Positions 21,312 through 23,414 of a stretch of 23,414 nucleotides of DNA are shown one piece after another (the stretch's first letter is position 1; the number at the start of each line of letters is the position of its first letter). The DNA lies in the NCBI GenBank assembly GCA_964526565.1, contig CAZGMC010000066.1:1-23414 (forward strand), given 5' to 3'. Under the pieces are notes generated by a model that saw nothing but the letters and a program-made list of their open reading frames with translations, did no database searches and had not been told where the DNA came from. The position numbers and the translations under genes are program-made. Source of the DNA: CAZGMC01 sp964526565. Its GTDB lineage: Bacteria > Pseudomonadota > Alphaproteobacteria > DSM-16000 > Inquilinaceae.

Positions 21312-22916
21312 ATGTACCGGACCCGCCCGATCGGGCCGGCCGGCGCCGCCGGTGAGGCGGGCCGTGTCGGCGTCGTCGACATCGGCTCCAACTCGATCCG
21401 GCTGGTCGTCTACGACCGTTTGTGCCGACTGCCCATGCCGGTGTTCAATGAAAAGGTGCTGTGCGGCCTGGGCCGCGACCTGGCCCGCACCGGCCGGCTG
21501 CATCCGGACGGGATGGTGCTGGCGCTGGGCAACCTGGCGCGGTTCACGCGGCTGCTGCAAGGCATGGGCGTCGACCGGGTCGATGTGCTGGCCACAGCGG
21601 CGGTGCGCGAGGCCGCGGACGGCGCGGCCTTCGCCGACGAGGTGCGGCGCCGCTGCCGCCTCGATCCGACCGTGATCAGCGGTGCGGAGGAGGCGCGGCT
21701 GTCGGCGCTCGGCGTCCTGTGCGGCCTGCCCGGAGCCGACGGCGTCATGGGCGACCTGGGCGGCGGCTCGCTGGAGCTGGTCGGCCTCGACAAGGGCACG
21801 CTCGGCCCGCAGGAGACCCTGCCGCTGGGGCCGTTCCGGCTGATGGACGCGGCTGGCGGGCGCAAGGCGGTGCGGGCCCTGATCGACCAGGAACTGGCCG
21901 GACGCAAATGGCTGGACGACTACCGCGGCCGCACCTTCTTCCCCGTCGGCGGCGCCTGGCGGAACCTGGCCAAGCTGCACATGGTTAACCGCAAGCACCC
22001 GCTGCGCGTCATCCAGCAGTACACCGTGCCGGGCCGGGAGATGGCCGAGCTGGCCGGGCTGGTCGCCGGCCAGGGCAAGTCGTCGCTGGAGCGCGTGGCG
22101 GCGGTGGCCAAGCGCCGCGCCGAGACCCTGCCCTACGCCGCCCTGGTGCTGCAGGCGCTGCTGGAGACGCTGAAGCCGGTCCAGGTGGTGTTCTCCGCCT
22201 ATGGCCTGCGCGAAGGCCACCTGTTCGACCTGCTGACCCGCGAGCAGCAGGCCGAGGACCCGCTGCTGCACGCCTGCACCGAAATCGCCCGCCGGCTCGA
22301 CCGCTTCGACCACGGCGAGATCATTGCCGACTGGACCGCCGGCCTGTTCGGCAAGGCGACGGGCGGGGCGACGGGCGGGGCGACCGGCGGGGCGACCGGT
22401 GGGGCGACGGGTGGGGCGACCGGTGGGGCAGACGACCGGCTGGCGGTGCTGCGCCGCGCCGCCTGCCTGCTCAGCGACATCTGCTGGGCCGAGCACCCCG
22501 ACTACCGCGCCGAGCACGCCCGGCTGCGCGTGCTGCGCCTGCCGGTGGCCGGGCTGGACCACGGCGAGCGCGTGTTCCTGGCGGTGGCGTTGGCGGTGCG
22601 TTACGGCGGCGGCGCTGGCGACCCGGCCGAGGATCCGGCGCTGCACCTGCTCGACGCCGACGGGGTGGCCCAGGCCACGCTGCTGGGCCACGCGCTGCGC
22701 CTGGCCAACACCCTGACCGGCGGCGCCAGCGGCCTGCTGGAGCGCACCGAGCTGGTGGTCGAGGATGGCGAGGTGGTGCTGTCGCTGCCGGTCGACGAGG
22801 TCACCCTGGCCGGCGAGGCGGTACAGCGCCGCCTCGACGCCGTCGCCAAGGCACTCAACCGCACCGGCCGCATCGTCGTGGCGCGCAAGCCAGTACCGGC
22901 GGCCGGAGCTGGCTGA
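21312..22916 (+). CDS. ppx: Exopolyphosphatase (Ppx/GppA family)
   Basis: A 534-residue Ppx/GppA protein in an operon with ppk. It releases phosphate from polyphosphate ends and may also act on pppGpp. The actin-like core has VVDIGSNSIRLVVYD (21-35), catalytic ISGAEEARLSALGV (Glu126/Glu127) and GDLGGGSLELV (147-157); the C-terminal HD-like helical domain begins near residue 310. Between about 349 and 373 it carries a Gly-Ala-Thr-Gly repeat encoded by six 12-bp units, an in-frame insertion near HD-domain helices that homologues are not known to me to have. No clear ribosome site precedes the ATG, so coupling to ppk translation is likely. Confidence 0.93.
   Translation: MYRTRPIGPAGAAGEAGRVGVVDIGSNSIRLVVYDRLCRLPMPVFNEKVLCGLGRDLARTGRLHPDGMVLALGNLARFTRLLQGMGVDRVDVLATAAVREAADGAAFADEVRRRCRLDPTVISGAEEARLSALGVLCGLPGADGVMGDLGGGSLELVGLDKGTLGPQETLPLGPFRLMDAAGGRKAVRALIDQELAGRKWLDDYRGRTFFPVGGAWRNLAKLHMVNRKHPLRVIQQYTVPGREMAELAGLVAGQGKSSLERVAAVAKRRAETLPYAALVLQALLETLKPVQVVFSAYGLREGHLFDLLTREQQAEDPLLHACTEIARRLDRFDHGEIIADWTAGLFGKATGGATGGATGGATGGATGGATGGADDRLAVLRRAACLLSDICWAEHPDYRAEHARLRVLRLPVAGLDHGERVFLAVALAVRYGGGAGDPAEDPALHLLDADGVAQATLLGHALRLANTLTGGASGLLERTELVVEDGEVVLSLPVDEVTLAGEAVQRRLDAVAKALNRTGRIVVARKPVPAAGAG
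22355..22426 (+). repeat. Six-copy 12-bp tandem repeat inside ppx
   Basis: Six head-to-tail units of GGCGACSGGYGG (22355, 22367, 22379, 22391, 22403, 22415), differing only at two positions (C/G and C/T), followed by a partial GGC. Each adds four residues (Ala-Thr-Gly-Gly), so copy-number change keeps the frame. The array is a likely variable-number repeat. Confidence 0.9.
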
Positions 22917-22927
22917 TCCTGCGGTTT

Positions 22928-22944
22928 CGCCTGGCGCGCAGGCG
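22928..22944 (+). terminator. Hairpin after ppx (possible terminator)
   Basis: A perfect 6-bp stem CGCCTG/CAGGCG around GCGCG lies 11 bases after the ppx stop. No T-tract follows, so it is a weak candidate for ending the ppk-ppx transcript. Confidence 0.35.
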
Positions 22945-23137
22945 CCGACCGAATCAACGTCCTGCCTTCGGCTTGTGATACCAACGGCCCAAGCAGTTGA
23001 CCCATGTCCTGCGACTTGCCACGGGCCTCGCGGCCGCCGGTCGCGAATGGGGCGGTTCGGGCCGAGCGCGCCAGCTTGTGCCGGGACATCTCAGCAATAC
23101 TATAACTTTGAGCGAGGCTGTGACATTGAAAACAACC

Positions 23138-23237
23138 GTCATTGCGAGCGGAGCGAAGCAATCCAGCGGCGCCGCAAGCGCGATCCATGATTTTCTCAAT
23201 GGGCAGCGGCGGGACTGGATTGCTTCGCTCCGCTAGC
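23138..23237. repeat. Extragenic palindromic repeat (CGTCATTGCGAGCG family)
   Basis: The left arm GCGAGCGGAGCGAAGCAATCCAG begins at 23144 and its near-perfect complement occupies 23215-23237 (22 of 23 positions), with 48 bases between. CGTCATT precedes the left arm at 23138, the usual outer edge of this widespread repeat; the matching AATGACG is degraded on the right (AAGAAAC). The transcript could fold into a long hairpin downstream of ppk-ppx. Confidence 0.85.
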
Positions 23238-23377
23238 AAGAAACAACGCGCCGACGGCCCGCATCCGCACGTTTTCATCCAGCGGACCCGGCCGTGCGCC
23301 GGGCTCTTGCGAAGAGACCGCGACGCAGCGTCGACACCGCACGGCCGTGGCCTGGTCGTCCACAGTCCGCACCATGC

Positions 23378-23407
23378 CGTCACCGCGAGCGCAGCGAAGC
23401 GGCCCAG
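23378..23407. repeat. Second copy of the palindromic repeat, GC-rich variant, cut by the window end
   Basis: CGTCACCGCGAGCG followed by CAGCGAAGCGGCCCAG aligns without gaps to the left arm of the repeat at 23138, with five substitutions mostly replacing A/T by G/C. Only one arm is seen before the window ends. Confidence 0.7.
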
Positions 23408-23414
23408 TCCCGGC

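Larger units (their letters stand above)
22917..23414. other. Non-coding right end of the window
   Basis: No reading frame here resembles a gene. It contains a hairpin near the ppx stop, an AT-richer patch (about 23093-23135), a complete extragenic palindromic repeat (23138-23237) and the beginning of a second copy (23378-23407). Short frames crossing the repeat give the CERSEAIQ peptide that marks spurious translation of this repeat family. Confidence 0.7.

Noticed and set aside
22765..23190. Plus-strand frame containing CERSEAIQ
   Set aside because: That peptide is the known false translation of this palindromic repeat family, so it is not a gene.
22601..23383. Minus-strand frame across the end of ppx and the palindromic repeat
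   Set aside because: It runs antisense to ppx and through the repeat arms; it includes no domain, and no ribosome site stands before its start.
1..23414. CRISPR arrays, tRNA or rRNA genes, insertion sequences, prophage genes
   Set aside because: No repeat-spacer pattern, cloverleaf-like tRNA, ribosomal RNA segment, transposase motif or phage gene was seen. The 11-bp arrays were considered as short CRISPR-like repeats but the period is far too short.

Overview
The window is about 70% GC, densely coding, and looks like the chromosome of an alphaproteobacterium (Rhodospirillales-like is an inference from gene families, GC content and the CERSEAIQ-type palindromic repeat at the right end; no rRNA or other lineage marker is present). 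It falls into four regions.

Region 1 (1-5666, plus strand) is most of an ectoine/5-hydroxyectoine uptake and breakdown operon: the 3' part of the TRAP large permease uehC, a UspA protein, then eutA, eutB, eutC and eutD (doeA). The eutA/B and eutB/C junctions are ATGA overlaps. The rest of the locus lies in region 3 (13052-17411): the MocR-type PLP regulator enuR (minus), divergent from the TeaA/UehA-like binding protein (plus), then eutE (doeB) and an AsnC/Lrp regulator. The enuR-uehA gap holds a 7+7 bp palindrome whose right arm contains the -35 hexamer of a candidate uehA promoter. Together: UehA and the TRAP permease import ectoines, EutABC probably convert hydroxyectoine to ectoine, EutD opens the ring, EutE deacetylates N-acetyl-diaminobutyrate, and EnuR and AsnC sense intermediates. 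The later transaminase and dehydrogenase steps are not in the window.

Region 2 (5691-12961) is a 7.3-kb block that splits this locus and has no evident link to ectoine. Its minus-strand arm is an uncharacterised P-loop protein, a sensor histidine kinase and an OmpR-type regulator ending at a good intrinsic terminator. Its plus-strand arm is a tight operon of an aspartyl/asparaginyl beta-hydroxylase, an alpha/beta hydrolase and a fused ABC half-transporter with a changed Q-loop. The 428-bp divergent gap carries two arrays of TGA(A/C) words at 11-bp spacing, the geometry of OmpR/PhoB-family sites. This block is the best candidate for an undescribed system.

Region 4 (17496-22916) begins with what looks like the promoter, operator and first 22 or so codons of a FitA/VapB-type antitoxin, cut off and joined by an ATGA overlap to a 66-residue two-helix membrane protein. 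Then come a MESH1-like alarmone hydrolase and SixA (minus), divergent from ppk1 and ppx (plus): a polyphosphate, phosphohistidine and (p)ppGpp group. ppx contains an in-frame 12-bp tandem repeat. The last 500 bases hold no recognisable gene but contain one complete palindromic repeat and the start of a second, GC-richer copy.
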